64,000 nucleotides of DNA from Actinacidiphila rubida (GTDB taxonomy: Bacteria > Actinomycetota > Actinomycetes > Streptomycetales > Streptomycetaceae): positions 62,001 to 126,000 of the forward strand of contig NZ_FODD01000005.1 in the NCBI RefSeq assembly GCF_900110255.1, written 5' to 3'. The notes under the pieces are model-generated. The model searched no databases, was not told the origin of the DNA, and saw nothing but the letters and a program-made list of their open reading frames with translations. Positions 42,750-51,399 of this stretch are shown piece after piece. The first letter of the stretch is position 1, and each line of letters begins with the position of its first letter. Made by a program: the position numbers and the translations under genes.

Positions 42750-43669
42750 CGACGGGGATGGACCCGCACCCCGAGGTCTCGGAGATCTCCGACTTCTCCG
42801 AGGGCTTGGTGGGGACTGACCGCGGCCGGGCCATCCGGGCCCACCTCGACACGTGCGAGCTCTGTCGGGACGTCCTGCGTTCCCTGGAGGAGATCCGGGG
42901 GCTGCTCGGCACGCTCCCGGGGCCGCAGCGGATGCCCGCCGACATCGCGGGCCGGATCGACGCGGCGCTCGCCGCCGAGGCCCTTCTCGACGCCACCCTG
43001 CCGCATGTTCCACGTGAAACATCGGCGGAGCCGTCAGCCGCCCCGGAGCGCGGGATGAGTGTTCCACGTGAAACCGGGAAGGACGTTCCACGTGAAACAT
43101 CCACCTCGCCGGGCGGGCACCCCGGCGGAACGACCGGTCCTGGCCGTGGCGGGCGCCCCGGAGAGCGGTCGCCGTCCAGGCGACGGCGGGGACTCCTGGC
43201 GGTCGCCGGCGCCGTGGGAGCCGCCCTCCTCGGCGGTGTGATCTACACGGCAGCTTCCGGGACCGGCTCAGCCGGGTCCAGCCTGGACAGCGCACGGCAG
43301 ACGTCGGCCGCCGGAAGCACGACCGCGGCAGTGGGCAGCCAGGTGCGCGAGCTCCTGGCCGGACCGCACCACAGCACCACCAAGCAGTCCCCGGGCGGAA
43401 ACACCCCGATGCTGCAACCCAACAGCACCGGGTCCGTGACGCAGCCGGACGGTGCGACCGTGCCCGTGCCCTCGTGTGTCCTCAAGGCCACGCACCGCTC
43501 CCAGCCCCCGCTGGCCGCCGAGCGGGAGCTCTTCCAGGGCACCCCGTCCTATCTCGTCGTCCTGCCTCACCCGAACGACGCCAGCCGGGTGGACGCCTTC
43601 GTCCTCAACGCGTCGTGCACCGTCTCCAGCCCTGGCGCGGTGCTCTTCCAGGGGACCTATCCCCGTTAG
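42746..43669 (+). CDS. Anti-sigma-factor-like zinc-finger membrane protein
   Basis: 307 residues. The N-terminal ZAS-type motif is HLDTCELC (H-x3-C-x2-C) within SDFSEGLVGTDRGRAIRAHL. A long linker follows, then one membrane helix (GLLAVAGAVGAALLGGVIYTAAS) and an exported C-terminal domain. Translational coupling with sigM suggests it binds that sigma factor, although a different anti-SigM (RsmA) has been described in S. coelicolor, so the partner is uncertain. Three parS sites lie in the linker, where they encode VPRET three times. Confidence 0.75.
   Translation: MTTGMDPHPEVSEISDFSEGLVGTDRGRAIRAHLDTCELCRDVLRSLEEIRGLLGTLPGPQRMPADIAGRIDAALAAEALLDATLPHVPRETSAEPSAAPERGMSVPRETGKDVPRETSTSPGGHPGGTTGPGRGGRPGERSPSRRRRGLLAVAGAVGAALLGGVIYTAASGTGSAGSSLDSARQTSAAGSTTAAVGSQVRELLAGPHHSTTKQSPGGNTPMLQPNSTGSVTQPDGATVPVPSCVLKATHRSQPPLAAERELFQGTPSYLVVLPHPNDASRVDAFVLNASCTVSSPGAVLFQGTYPR
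43007..43020. other. parS: parS site 8 (GTTCCACGTGAAAC), in the anti-sigma gene
   Basis: Inside coding sequence; the frame reads H-V-P-R-E-T. Confidence 0.9.
43061..43074. other. parS: parS site 9 (GTTCCACGTGAAAC), in the anti-sigma gene
   Basis: Inside coding sequence, 54 bp after site 8; the frame reads S-V-P-R-E-T. Confidence 0.9.
43085..43098. other. parS: parS site 10 (GTTCCACGTGAAAC), in the anti-sigma gene
   Basis: Inside coding sequence, 24 bp after site 9; the frame reads D-V-P-R-E-T. Confidence 0.9.
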
Positions 43670-43709
43670 GACGTCTGCCGCGGCAGGGCGCGGGCGGGTG
43701 CGGTGCCCC

Positions 43710-43736
43710 GGGAATGCCGGACCCGTAGGATCCGTT
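43710..43736 (+). promoter_or_regulatory. SigR-type promoter of trxB-trxA
   Basis: GGGAAT (43710-43715), an 18-bp spacer, then GTT (43734-43736): the published consensus for the thiol-stress sigma factor SigR, which controls trxBA in S. coelicolor. It lies 62 bp upstream of the trxB GTG. A TAGGAT (43726) in the spacer might serve a second, vegetative promoter. Confidence 0.8.
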
Positions 43737-43797
43737 AGGCAGGACGAGAGTCCAGCCAGGGCCCCCACCGCAGTTCGCAGAGACGAGGAAGACACCC

Positions 43798-44748
43798 GTG
43801 AGCGACGTCCGTAATGTGATCATCATCGGCTCGGGGCCCGCGGGGTACACCGCGGCGCTCTACACGGCACGTGCTTCCCTCCAGCCGCTGGTCTTCGAGG
43901 GTTCGGTGACGGCCGGCGGCGCCCTGATGAACACGACCGACGTGGAGAACTTCCCGGGGTTCCGTGACGGCATCCTGGGCCCGGATCTGATGGACAACAT
44001 GCGCGCCCAGGCCGAGCGCTTCGGCGCGGAACTGGTCCCGGACGATGTCGTGGCCGTCGACCTGACCGGTGACATCAAGACGGTCACCGACTCGGCCGGC
44101 ACGGTCCACCGGGCGAAGGCCGTGATCATCACGACCGGCTCGCAGCACCGCAAGCTGAACCTCCCCAACGAGGACCAGCTCTCCGGCCGCGGCGTCTCGT
44201 GGTGTGCCACCTGTGATGGCTTCTTCTTCCGTGAGCAGGAGATCGCCGTGATCGGCGGCGGTGACACCGCGATGGAGGAGGCGACGTTCCTCTCCCGGTT
44301 CGCCAAGTCCGTGAAGATCGTCCACCGCCGTGACAGCCTGCGGGCCTCGAAGGCGATGCAGGAGCGTGCCTTCGCCGATCCGAAGATCTCCTTCGTGTGG
44401 GACAGCGAGATCGCCGAGATCCACGGCGACGGCAAGCTCTCCGGTCTGACCCTGCGCAACACCAAGACCGGTGAGACGTCCGAGCTGCCGGTGACCGGTC
44501 TGTTCATCGCGATCGGCCACGACCCCCGGACCGAACTCTTCAAGGGCGTGCTCGACCTGGACGCCGAGGGCTACCTCACCGTCCAGTCGCCGACCACGCG
44601 CACCAACATTCCTGGTGTGTTCGCCGCCGGCGACGTCGTCGACCACTCCTACCGCCAGGCGATCACGGCGGCCGGCACCGGCTGCTCCGCCGCTCTGGAC
44701 GCCGAGCGCTACCTTGCGGCGCTCGCCGACGCCGAGAAGACCGCCTGA
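43798..44748 (+). CDS. trxB: Thioredoxin reductase
   Basis: 316 residues. FAD-binding [19 protein letters not shown] at the start, redox-active [10 protein letters not shown] (C-x2-C), NADPH-binding [15 protein letters not shown] and the late FAD motif [23 protein letters not shown] are all present. It reduces thioredoxin with NADPH in the cytoplasm. GTG 43798 has GAGGAAG upstream. trxA follows after 51 bp in the same operon, behind a SigR-type promoter. Confidence 0.97.
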   Translation: MSDVRNVIIIGSGPAGYTAALYTARASLQPLVFEGSVTAGGALMNTTDVENFPGFRDGILGPDLMDNMRAQAERFGAELVPDDVVAVDLTGDIKTVTDSAGTVHRAKAVIITTGSQHRKLNLPNEDQLSGRGVSWCATCDGFFFREQEIAVIGGGDTAMEEATFLSRFAKSVKIVHRRDSLRASKAMQERAFADPKISFVWDSEIAEIHGDGKLSGLTLRNTKTGETSELPVTGLFIAIGHDPRTELFKGVLDLDAEGYLTVQSPTTRTNIPGVFAAGDVVDHSYRQAITAAGTGCSAALDAERYLAALADAEKTA

Positions 44749-44799
44749 CCCAACCTGACCCTCACCCTCCAGCACGCATCAAGACCCGAGGAGACTGCC

Positions 44800-45129
44800 G
44801 TGGCCGGCAACACCAAGCCCGTGACCGACGCGACCTTCGCCCAGGAGGTGCTCGCCAGCGACAAGCCCGTCCTGGTCGACTTCTGGGCCGAGTGGTGCGG
44901 CCCGTGCCGTCAGATCGCCCCCTCCCTGGAGGCCATCGCGGCGGAGCACGCGGACGAGATCACCATCGTCAAGCTCAACATCGACGAGAACCCGGTCACC
45001 GCGGCGAAGTACGGCGTGATGTCCATCCCGACGCTCAACGTCTACAAGGGCGGCGAGGTCGTGAAGACCATCGTGGGCGCGAAGCCGCGTGCCGCCCTGG
45101 AGCGTGACCTGGCCGACTACATCGGCTGA
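44800..45129 (+). CDS. trxA: Thioredoxin
   Basis: 109 residues, typical size. The active site is FWAEWCGPCRQIAPSLE; VMSIPTLNVYKGGE carries the conserved cis-Pro. It reduces protein disulfides and is recycled by TrxB. GTG 44800 has GAGGAGA upstream. Its transcript ends at the perfect palindrome 45163-45210. Confidence 0.97.
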   Translation: MAGNTKPVTDATFAQEVLASDKPVLVDFWAEWCGPCRQIAPSLEAIAAEHADEITIVKLNIDENPVTAAKYGVMSIPTLNVYKGGEVVKTIVGAKPRAALERDLADYIG

Positions 45130-45162
45130 GTCCGGAGCCTGGGTTTCTCTACCCGCAGCAAA

Positions 45163-45210
45163 GACTGAGGCGGTGTGCTGTTCCACGTGGAACAGCACAC
45201 CGCCTCAGTC
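45163..45210. terminator. Perfect 48-bp palindrome: trxA/GNAT terminator with parS core
   Basis: Both 24-bp halves match exactly; GACTGAGGCGGTGTGCT precedes and AGCACACCGCCTCAGTC follows the parS core (45180-45193). It sits between the convergent trxA and GNAT genes and should terminate both. Confidence 0.7.
45180..45193. other. parS: parS site 11 (GTTCCACGTGGAAC)
   Basis: Perfect core at the centre of the 48-bp palindrome 45163-45210. Confidence 0.92.
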
Positions 45211-45243
45211 GTGTCCGGGCTCCGTCGGGTCCCGGCGCCTCGC

Positions 45244-45861
45244 TCAGAGGGGGCGCAGCGCCGGCTCCTTCTGAACGGCACCGAGCAGCCGGTCGATCGC
45301 CATCTCGACGTCCTCCTTCCAGGAGATCGTCGAGCGGAGCTCCAGCCTCAGCCGGGGGTAACGGTGATGGGGGCGGACGGTCTTGAAGCCGACCGCGGTG
45401 AGATGGTCGGCCGGCAGGACGCACGAGGGACCGGACCACTTCGCGTCGCCGAAAGCCTCAATGGCCTTGAAGCCGCGGCGGACGAGATCCTTGGCGACCG
45501 TCTGCACGAGGACCCGGCCGAGTCCCTGTCCCTGGTATCCGGGGAGCACCCGCGCCGTCATCAGCTGGACGGCGTCCGCGGACACCGGACTCGTCGGGAA
45601 GGCGGTGGACCGCGGGACGTAGGCGGCGGGGGCGTAGAGCACGAAGCCTGCGGGGACCTCGTCCACATAGACGACGCGTCCGCACGAGCCCCATTCCAGG
45701 AGCGCGGCGGAGATCCAGGCTTCCTTCTCCAGTTCGGGCTTTCCCGCCTGGACGGCCGCCTCTCCGCTGACCGGGTCGAGTTCCCAGAAGACGCAGTGGC
45801 GGCAAGGCTTGGGCAGATCCGGAAGGTTGTCCAGGGTGAGCGGTACGAGCCGGCGTCCCAT
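45244..45861 (-). CDS. GNAT acetyltransferase downstream of parB
   Basis: 205 residues. The acetyl-CoA site is RVLPGYQGQGLGRVLVQTVAKDL. The N-terminus carries an unusual C-x2-C (LPKPCRHCVFWELDP) that may bind metal. The gene is conserved next to parAB in streptomycetes, but the acetyl acceptor is unknown. ATG 45861 (MGRRLVPLTLDN) is chosen at the start of the conserved part; longer starts up to 45942 are possible. It follows parB on the same strand but behind a terminator. Confidence 0.8.
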   Translation of the reverse strand: MGRRLVPLTLDNLPDLPKPCRHCVFWELDPVSGEAAVQAGKPELEKEAWISAALLEWGSCGRVVYVDEVPAGFVLYAPAAYVPRSTAFPTSPVSADAVQLMTARVLPGYQGQGLGRVLVQTVAKDLVRRGFKAIEAFGDAKWSGPSCVLPADHLTAVGFKTVRPHHRYPRLRLELRSTISWKEDVEMAIDRLLGAVQKEPALRPL

Positions 45862-45902
45862 CTGGCTCAGACCCCATTTCTGTCGCGAACCGAACAGCCC
45901 GC

Positions 45903-45933
45903 GGGCACCCCGGCGATCCGCGCCGGGGTGCCC
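45903..45933 (-). terminator. Terminator after parAB
   Basis: Perfect 13-bp stem GGGCACCCCGGCG / CGCCGGGGTGCCC with a 5-nt loop, 5 bp past the parB stop codon. Confidence 0.75.
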
Positions 45934-45938
45934 CTGTG

Positions 45939-47036
45939 TCACTCGGCCTCGTCCTCGTCGACCTCGTCGTCGAGCTTGGTCTCCAGAACTCGGCCTTCGC
46001 CAGGGGCCATCGCCCCCAGGATGCGCTCCAGATCGTCTATCGAGGCGAATTCCACGACGATCTTTCCGCGCTTTTGGCCAAGGTCGACCTTCACCCGGGT
46101 GTCGAAACGGTCCGAGAGCCGCGTCGCCAGGTTGGTGAGCGCCGGGGAGACGCGCCGGCCGGCCCGGGGGCTGGAGACCTTGCGGGCCGCCTTCGGCTCG
46201 CTGTTCATCAGCGTCACGATCTCCTCGACCGCGCGCACGGACAGCCCCTCGGCGACGATCTTGTGCGCCAGGCGGTCCTGCTCCTCGACGTCGTCGACGG
46301 CCAGGAGTGCGCGCGCGTGCCCGAAGGAGAGCACGCCGGCCGCGACCCGGCGCTGGACCGGAGCCGACAGCTTCAGCAGCCGCAGGGTGTTGGAGACCTG
46401 GGACCGCGAGCGGCCGATCCGGTCCGCCAGCTGCTCGTGGGTGCAGGAGAAGTCCCGCAGCAACTGGTCGTATGCCGCCGCCTCTTCCAACGGGTTCAGC
46501 TGGGCCCGGTGCAGGTTCTCCAGGAGGGCGTCCAGGAGAAGCTTCTCGTCGTCCGTGGCACGGACGATCGTCGGAATCCGCTCCAGCCCGGCGGCCTTGC
46601 AGGCGCGCCAGCGCCGCTCACCCATGATCAGCTCATAGCGGTCCCCGCTGATCTGCCGCACCACGACCGGTTGCAGCAGACCCACCTCCTTGATGGAGGT
46701 GATGAGTTCATTCAGGGCGTCCTCGTCGAACACCTCACGCGGCTGGCGCGGGTTCGGAGTGATGGAGTCCGGCAGCAGTTCGGCGAAGTAGGCACCGGTG
46801 GTCGGCACCTTCACGCTGGACAGATCGGGCTCTGTTTCACGTGAAACCGGGATGTCCACCACGGGCGGCGCCGACTCCGGCGCCCTGCGGTCTGTCAGGC
46901 CGGCCACCTTGGCGGCCGCCACGCCACGCTCCGACGTCAAGACCGGCGTCCCTGCCGGGGACGCGCCGGTCGCCGGCGGTCCGGCCGGGATCAGCGCGCC
47001 GAGACCACGGCCGAGCCCTCTGCGTCGATCACTCAC
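45939..47036 (-). CDS. parB: Chromosome segregation protein ParB
   Basis: 365 residues. [13 protein letters not shown] at the start; the CTP-binding/ParB-box region [37 protein letters not shown] and [11 protein letters not shown]; then the helix-turn-helix ([24 protein letters not shown]) that reads parS, and a C-terminal dimerisation domain. ParB loads at parS and spreads, marking the origin for segregation during sporulation. GTG 47036 overlaps the parA stop (GTGA), so the two are coupled. One parS (46834-46847) is inside the gene, encoding VSRET. Confidence 0.96.
   Translation of the reverse strand: MSDRRRGLGRGLGALIPAGPPATGASPAGTPVLTSERGVAAAKVAGLTDRRAPESAPPVVDIPVSRETEPDLSSVKVPTTGAYFAELLPDSITPNPRQPREVFDEDALNELITSIKEVGLLQPVVVRQISGDRYELIMGERRWRACKAAGLERIPTIVRATDDEKLLLDALLENLHRAQLNPLEEAAAYDQLLRDFSCTHEQLADRIGRSRSQVSNTLRLLKLSAPVQRRVAAGVLSFGHARALLAVDDVEEQDRLAHKIVAEGLSVRAVEEIVTLMNSEPKAARKVSSPRAGRRVSPALTNLATRLSDRFDTRVKVDLGQKRGKIVVEFASIDDLERILGAMAPGEGRVLETKLDDEVDEDEAE
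46834..46847. other. parS: parS site 12 (GTTTCACGTGAAAC), in parB
   Basis: The canonical ParB site in coding sequence; parB reads it as P-V-S-R-E-T. Confidence 0.93.
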
Positions 47037-48151
47037 TGGATCCCCTCCGACATGCTGTGCGGGTTGTGCTCGTTGTGCTGGTCGTCCTGCTGGTCGTACT
47101 CGGCTGCCACATGGCCGGGCAGGCCGCGCAGCGCCATCTCCCGGGCCGCCTCCAGATACGACAGGGCACCGCTGGAACCCGGGTCGTAGGTGAGGACGGT
47201 CTGGCCGTAGCTGGGAGCCTCCGAGATACGGACCGAACGCGGGATGCTGGTGCGCAGCACCTCCTTGCCGAAGTGGGTGCGCACCTCCTCGGCGACCTGG
47301 GACGCGAGCCGGGTACGGCCGTCGTACATCGTCAGCAGGATCGTCGAGACGTGCAGCTTCGGGTTGAGGTGGGCACGGACCAGGTCCACGTTCTTCAGGA
47401 GCTGTCCAAGACCCTCCAGCGCGTAGTACTCGCACTGGATCGGGATGACGACCTCGGCGCCGGCGACCAGCGCGTTGACGGTCAGCAGGCCGAGTGACGG
47501 AGGGCAGTCGATCAGGACGTAGTCCAGCGGCTGCTCGTAGGAGGCGATGGCCTTCTCCAGCCGGCTCTCCCGGGCGACCAGCGAGACCAGTTCGATCTCG
47601 GCACCCGCGAGGTCGATGGTGGCGGGCGCGCAGAACAGGCCCTCCACATCGGCGACGGGCTGGACGACCTCGGACAGCGGCTTGCTCTCCACGAGGACGT
47701 CGTAGATCGAGGGCACCTCGGCGTGGTGATCGATCCCCAGCGCCGTCGAGGCATTGCCCTGCGGGTCGAGGTCGATGACCAGCACCCGGCCGCCGTGGAG
47801 TGCCAGGGAGGCCGCGAGATTGACCGTCGTGGTCGTCTTGCCGACACCGCCCTTCTGGTTGGCGACGACCATCACCCGGGTCTGGGGAGGCCGGGGCAGC
47901 CCCTCACCCGTGCGGTTCAGCGCCTCAACGGCCAACTGAGCGGCGCGACCGATGGGGGTGTCATCCATGGGAGGCAATGTTTCACGTGAAACATCGCCTC
48001 CGAACCCCGGGGGCCCCGAATAGGGTCCCCCGGCTTGCTCAGCTGATCGGGGACCGGGGACCGGATCGGCCATCGGCCCCGCGATGTTGGCGTCGGACCG
48101 CAAGGACTCACACTCCTCGACTTCAGGCTCGCTACGAGAAGAGCCTGCCAT
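47033..48151 (-). CDS. parA: Chromosome segregation ATPase ParA
   Basis: 372 residues. The deviant Walker [21 protein letters not shown], Walker A' [17 protein letters not shown] and Walker [19 protein letters not shown] are complete. ParA forms ATP-dependent gradients that move ParB-parS complexes; in Streptomyces it also organises the hyphal tip. ATG 48151 ([16 protein letters not shown]) gives an N-terminal extension of about 60 residues as in other streptomycetes; ATG 47971 ([11 protein letters not shown]) is a shorter alternative. parS 47980-47993 lies in the extension and encodes VSRET. Operon parA-parB. Confidence 0.93.
   Translation of the reverse strand: MAGSSRSEPEVEECESLRSDANIAGPMADPVPGPRSAEQAGGPYSGPPGFGGDVSRETLPPMDDTPIGRAAQLAVEALNRTGEGLPRPPQTRVMVVANQKGGVGKTTTTVNLAASLALHGGRVLVIDLDPQGNASTALGIDHHAEVPSIYDVLVESKPLSEVVQPVADVEGLFCAPATIDLAGAEIELVSLVARESRLEKAIASYEQPLDYVLIDCPPSLGLLTVNALVAGAEVVIPIQCEYYALEGLGQLLKNVDLVRAHLNPKLHVSTILLTMYDGRTRLASQVAEEVRTHFGKEVLRTSIPRSVRISEAPSYGQTVLTYDPGSSGALSYLEAAREMALRGLPGHVAAEYDQQDDQHNEHNPHSMSEGIQ
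47980..47993. other. parS: parS site 13 (GTTTCACGTGAAAC), in parA
   Basis: Canonical ParB site in the 5' part of parA, read as D-V-S-R-E-T. Confidence 0.93.
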
Positions 48152-48185
48152 GCCCGAGGGGTGATGAACCAGCGAGCCCCGGCTA

Positions 48186-48217
48186 CCTGTGGATAAATCC
48201 CGAGAACTATCCACAGG
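48186..48217. promoter_or_regulatory. Palindromic pair of DnaA boxes upstream of parA
   Basis: CCTGTGGATA (48186-48195) and TATCCACAGG (48208-48217) are perfect inverted repeats 12 bp apart. They contain TTATCCACA on the minus strand (48188-48196) and CTATCCACA on the plus strand (48207-48215). The pair lies 34 bp before the parA start, in the rsmG-parA gap (48152-48445), which also holds parS site 14. Confidence 0.65.
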
Positions 48218-48300
48218 GCCAGTCGTTTTAGCAGGTTTTTTGGCACGCGCCTCGGCCGCGGCGCGACCACGGCTGAGGACTCCGGGGAGCAGCGAACGAC

Positions 48301-48314
48301 GTTTCACGTGGAAC
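48301..48314. other. parS: parS site 14 (GTTTCACGTGGAAC)
   Basis: The origin-nearest ParB site seen, about 6 kb from oriC, in the gap between rsmG and parA. Confidence 0.92.
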
Positions 48315-48445
48315 ACGATGCACAGGCCATCAGCACAATGTCCGAAGACACTCCGAATTGTGCACTTATGCCCGTTTGTATGGCGTAGAAAGCCCAGGGG
48401 AGTGGACCGCGGCGGCCGCCGGGGAGCACCCGCCGGCCGTGACGA

Positions 48446-49186
48446 TCACCGGCGCCTGCGCCCGCCGGTGTTCCGCGGGCCGCGGCTGGCCGCGCGGGCC
48501 GCCTTCGCCCTGCGGGTCGCGGCACGCACACCGCCAGGGCTTTCGCCGACCAGCACACGCACCACCGTGGACATCGGATCGACCACGCCGTCACCCACCT
48601 GGACGACCGTCGCCTCCACCGCACCGAGCCGGCTCAGCGCGGCCCGGGCCGCCTTCAGCTCCTCCTCGGCCGTGTCGCCCTTGAGTACCGCCATCTCGCC
48701 GTGCGGGCGCAGCAGAGGCAGGCCCCAGCCGGCCAGACGCTCCAGGGGCGCCACCGCGCGAGCGGTGACCACGTCCACCGGAGGCAGCTTGCCCAGCACC
48801 TCCTCGGCGCGGCCCCGGACCACCGTCACGTTGTCGAGCCCCAGCAGCCTGACCACCTCCTCCAGGAAGGTGGTCCTGCGCAGCAGCGGCTCCAGCAGCG
48901 TGATCTCCAGATCGGGCCGGGCCAGTGCCAGCGGAATGCCGGGGAGTCCCGCGCCGGACCCCACGTCGCAGACCGACACCTCGGGGCCGATCACCTCGGA
49001 CAGCACCGCGCAGTTCAGCAGGTGCCGCTCCCACAGCCGCGGCACCTCACGCGGCCCGATGAGACCTCTCCGCACACCCGCGTCCGCGAGCAGCTCGGCG
49101 TAGCGCACGGCGTCGGCGAACCGGTCACCGAAGACCGCTCCGGCCTGTTCCGGCGGCACGGGAAGCTCCGCTGCTGCCTCCGTCAC
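48446..49186 (-). CDS. rsmG: 16S rRNA (guanine-527-N7) methyltransferase RsmG
   Basis: 246 residues. The GidB fold shows [19 protein letters not shown], the SAM site [20 protein letters not shown], and [21 protein letters not shown]. It methylates G527 of 16S rRNA; loss gives low-level streptomycin resistance in Streptomyces. The last ~35 residues are Arg/Ala-rich and extend beyond the usual fold. GTG 49186 has AAAGGA upstream. It lies between jag and parA. Confidence 0.95.
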   Translation of the reverse strand: MTEAAAELPVPPEQAGAVFGDRFADAVRYAELLADAGVRRGLIGPREVPRLWERHLLNCAVLSEVIGPEVSVCDVGSGAGLPGIPLALARPDLEITLLEPLLRRTTFLEEVVRLLGLDNVTVVRGRAEEVLGKLPPVDVVTARAVAPLERLAGWGLPLLRPHGEMAVLKGDTAEEELKAARAALSRLGAVEATVVQVGDGVVDPMSTVVRVLVGESPGGVRAATRRAKAARAASRGPRNTGGRRRR

Positions 49187-49275
49187 GGGGGGCCGTCCTT
49201 TCCTTCGCTGGGATCTTGGCTGGGACGCCCCGGGCTCCCGGGTGTCCGGTGGGTCGACTTCCAGGCTTACAAGAT

Positions 49276-49304
49276 TCGGCCCCGCCTGCGAACAGACGGG
49301 GCCG
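49276..49304 (-). terminator. Terminator-like hairpin after jag
   Basis: TCGGCCCCGCCTG / CAGACGGGGCCGA with a short cgaa-type loop and one mismatch, 20 bp past the jag stop. Transcription into rsmG may be partly attenuated. Confidence 0.55.
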
Positions 49305-49324
49305 ACGGGTCAGGCACGAGCCGG

Positions 49325-49843
49325 TCAGACGGGGATGACGACCACCCTGCGCTGCGGCTCCTCACCCTCGGACTCGCTCCGCAGGCCGGCCGCCGCGACC
49401 GCGTCGTGCACGACCTTGCGTTCGAAGGGGGTCATCGGGTCGAGCTTGACCGGCTGGCCGGTCTCCTTGGCCTCGGCCGCGGCCTCGGAGCCCAGCTGGG
49501 CCAGCTCGGCGCGCTTGCGGGCGCGAAAGCCGGCGATGTCCAGCATGAGGCGGCTGCGCTCGCCGGTCTCCCGGTGCACCGCGAGCCGGGTCAGCTCCTG
49601 GAGCGCCTCCAGCACCTCGCCGTCCCGGCCGACCAGCTTGGTCAGGTCCCGGCTCGAGGTGTCGCCGACGATCGAGACCGAGGCGCGCTCACCCTCGACG
49701 TCCATGTCGATGTCGCCGTCGAGATCGGCGATGTCCAGCAGACCCTCGAGGTAGTCGGCAGCGATCTCACCCTCCTGCTCCAGGCGGGTCAGGGTGGCGG
49801 ACGAGCCGCTGTCGGGTGCCGTGCTGGTGTTGACGTCGCTCAC
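49325..49843 (-). CDS. jag: Jag/KhpB-type KH-R3H RNA-binding protein
   Basis: 172 residues. The KH domain contains LVGRDGEVLEALQELTRLAVHR (GxxG-type loop GRDG) and the R3H domain contains DPMTPFERKVVHDAV. The family binds RNA and is linked to cell elongation and division control; it is almost always encoded after yidC. The N-terminal Jag domain is absent, as in other actinobacteria. GTG 49843, 15 bp after the yidC stop, same operon. Confidence 0.9.
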   Translation of the reverse strand: MSDVNTSTAPDSGSSATLTRLEQEGEIAADYLEGLLDIADLDGDIDMDVEGERASVSIVGDTSSRDLTKLVGRDGEVLEALQELTRLAVHRETGERSRLMLDIAGFRARKRAELAQLGSEAAAEAKETGQPVKLDPMTPFERKVVHDAVAAAGLRSESEGEEPQRRVVVIPV

Positions 49844-49858
49844 GCCTGGACTCTCCTC

Positions 49859-51079
49859 TTACTTCTTCTTCGACAGGTTGCCCGGCTTGGACTTGGGACC
49901 CGCCTTGGGGGAACCGCCCTTGTTGGCGCCCGCCCGCGGCGAACCGGCCCGCGGCGAACCGGAGGTCTTGCCGCCACCGGAACCCTTGGCACCGCCGCCC
50001 GACTGCTTCGGGGTGCCGCCCTGAGGCTTGCCGCCGCCCTGGGCCTTGGCGCCGCCCGACGGGGAGCCGCCGGACTCGGCGTCGGCGGTCTGGTCCTCAC
50101 CGGAGGCCTTCTGCGCATCCGAACCCGAGCCGGAACCCGTGCCGTGCGTGGCGTGACCACTGCGCTGGGACTTGCTCTGCCGCTTGGGCTGCGTGCGGTT
50201 GGCGCGCGCGGTCTCCACCGCCTCCTTGGCGGCGACCTCCTCCGGCGACTCCACCAGCTTGCCCTTGGCCCGCAGCCGCTCCTGGCGCTGCTCGAAGGCC
50301 AGGCTGCCCGGCGTGGGGTTGCGGCGGATGACGACCAGCTGCTGACCCATGGTCCACAGGTTGGTGGTGAGCCAGTACAGCAGGACACCGACCGGGGCGA
50401 TGATGCCGAAGCCCGCGAAGATCAGCGGGAACACGTACATCAGCATCTTCTGCTGCTGCATGAACGGCGTGTTCACCGACATGTCCACGTTCTTGGTCAT
50501 CAGCTGGCGCTGCGTGTAGAACTGCGACGCCGACATCAGGATGATCATGATGATCGTGACGATGCGGACCTCGGTGACCGAGGCGCCGAAGTGGGCCAGC
50601 GTGGCCGCGCTGTCGACGAACTTCGCCGGCAGCGGGGCGCCGAAGATGTGGGCCTGCTGGGCGCTCGCCACGAGGTTCTCGTGGATGACGCCGATCGGCT
50701 TGCCCTTGGCGATGTTGCTGAGCACGTGGTACAGCGCGAAGAAGAACGGGGACTGCACAAGGATCGGCAGGCACGAGGAGAGCGGGTTGGTGCCCGTCTC
50801 CTTGTACAGCTTCATCATCTCTTCGGACTGACGCTGCCGGTCGTTCTTGTAGCGCTCCTGGATCGCCTTCATCTTGGGCTGGAGCGCCTGCATGTTCCGC
50901 GTCGACTTGATCTGCTTGACGAACAGCGGAATCAGCGCGATCCGGATCAGGACCACCAGCGAGACGATCGACAGACCCCACGCCCAGCCGCTGTCCTTGT
51001 CGAAGATCAGGCCGTAAAACGAGTGGAACTGGACGATGATCCACGAGACGGCATCGTAGAGGGGGTTCAAGATCCCCAC
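49859..51079 (-). CDS. yidC: Membrane protein insertase YidC
   Basis: 406 residues. The five-helix YidC/Oxa1 core spans about 1-250: [21 protein letters not shown], the cytoplasmic hairpin [23 protein letters not shown], and [23 protein letters not shown]. The C-terminal 150 residues are basic and Gly/Ser/Pro-rich, ending in KKK, which fits ribosome binding. It inserts membrane proteins with or without SecYEG. GTG 51079 is preceded by AAGGAG at 7 nt; 2 bp after yidD. Confidence 0.96.
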   Translation of the reverse strand: MGILNPLYDAVSWIIVQFHSFYGLIFDKDSGWAWGLSIVSLVVLIRIALIPLFVKQIKSTRNMQALQPKMKAIQERYKNDRQRQSEEMMKLYKETGTNPLSSCLPILVQSPFFFALYHVLSNIAKGKPIGVIHENLVASAQQAHIFGAPLPAKFVDSAATLAHFGASVTEVRIVTIIMIILMSASQFYTQRQLMTKNVDMSVNTPFMQQQKMLMYVFPLIFAGFGIIAPVGVLLYWLTTNLWTMGQQLVVIRRNPTPGSLAFEQRQERLRAKGKLVESPEEVAAKEAVETARANRTQPKRQSKSQRSGHATHGTGSGSGSDAQKASGEDQTADAESGGSPSGGAKAQGGGKPQGGTPKQSGGGAKGSGGGKTSGSPRAGSPRAGANKGGSPKAGPKSKPGNLSKKK

Positions 51080-51081
51080 GG

Positions 51082-51399
51082 TCAGGCTCCTTGTGCGTGA
51101 GAGGGTCCGGTGGGCTCGGGCGTGACGGGCCCGTCGGAGCCGCCCCGCAGGTAGCGGCGCAGCCGATCGTGCCAAGGCGGTCGCTTACGCGGCGGGACGT
51201 GGTCCACGCCACCCGGCGACCAGGGGTTGCAGCGGAGGATGCGCCACGCGGTCAGGGCCGTGCCCTTGATCGCGCCGTGCCGGTCGATGGCCGTGTAGCC
51301 ATAGTGCGAGCACGAGGGGTAGTACCGGCACACCGGACCGAGCAGCGGGCTGATCGTCCACTGGTACAACTTGATCAGTGCCAGCAGCGGATACTTCAT
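51082..51399 (-). CDS. yidD: Membrane protein insertion efficiency factor YidD
   Basis: 105 residues. The family core [38 protein letters not shown] and [17 protein letters not shown] is intact. It is an amphipathic peripheral membrane protein assisting YidC. ATG 51399 overlaps the rnpA stop by 4 bp. A polar C-terminal extension of about 30 residues is actinobacterial. Confidence 0.95.
   Translation of the reverse strand: MKYPLLALIKLYQWTISPLLGPVCRYYPSCSHYGYTAIDRHGAIKGTALTAWRILRCNPWSPGGVDHVPPRKRPPWHDRLRRYLRGGSDGPVTPEPTGPSHAQGA

Noticed and set aside
43059..43241. Alternative short frame starting MFHVKPG in the anti-sigma gene
   Set aside because: Also a translated parS in a shifted frame inside a well-supported gene.
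42078..43669. Ascribing the sigM neighbour firmly as the anti-SigM factor
   Set aside because: A separate iron-sulfur anti-SigM (RsmA) is known in S. coelicolor, so the partner of this zinc-finger protein is left open.
48224..48240. T-rich patch (tttta...tttttt) upstream of parA considered as a terminator
   Set aside because: No stable stem precedes it on the plus strand and no plus-strand gene ends there.
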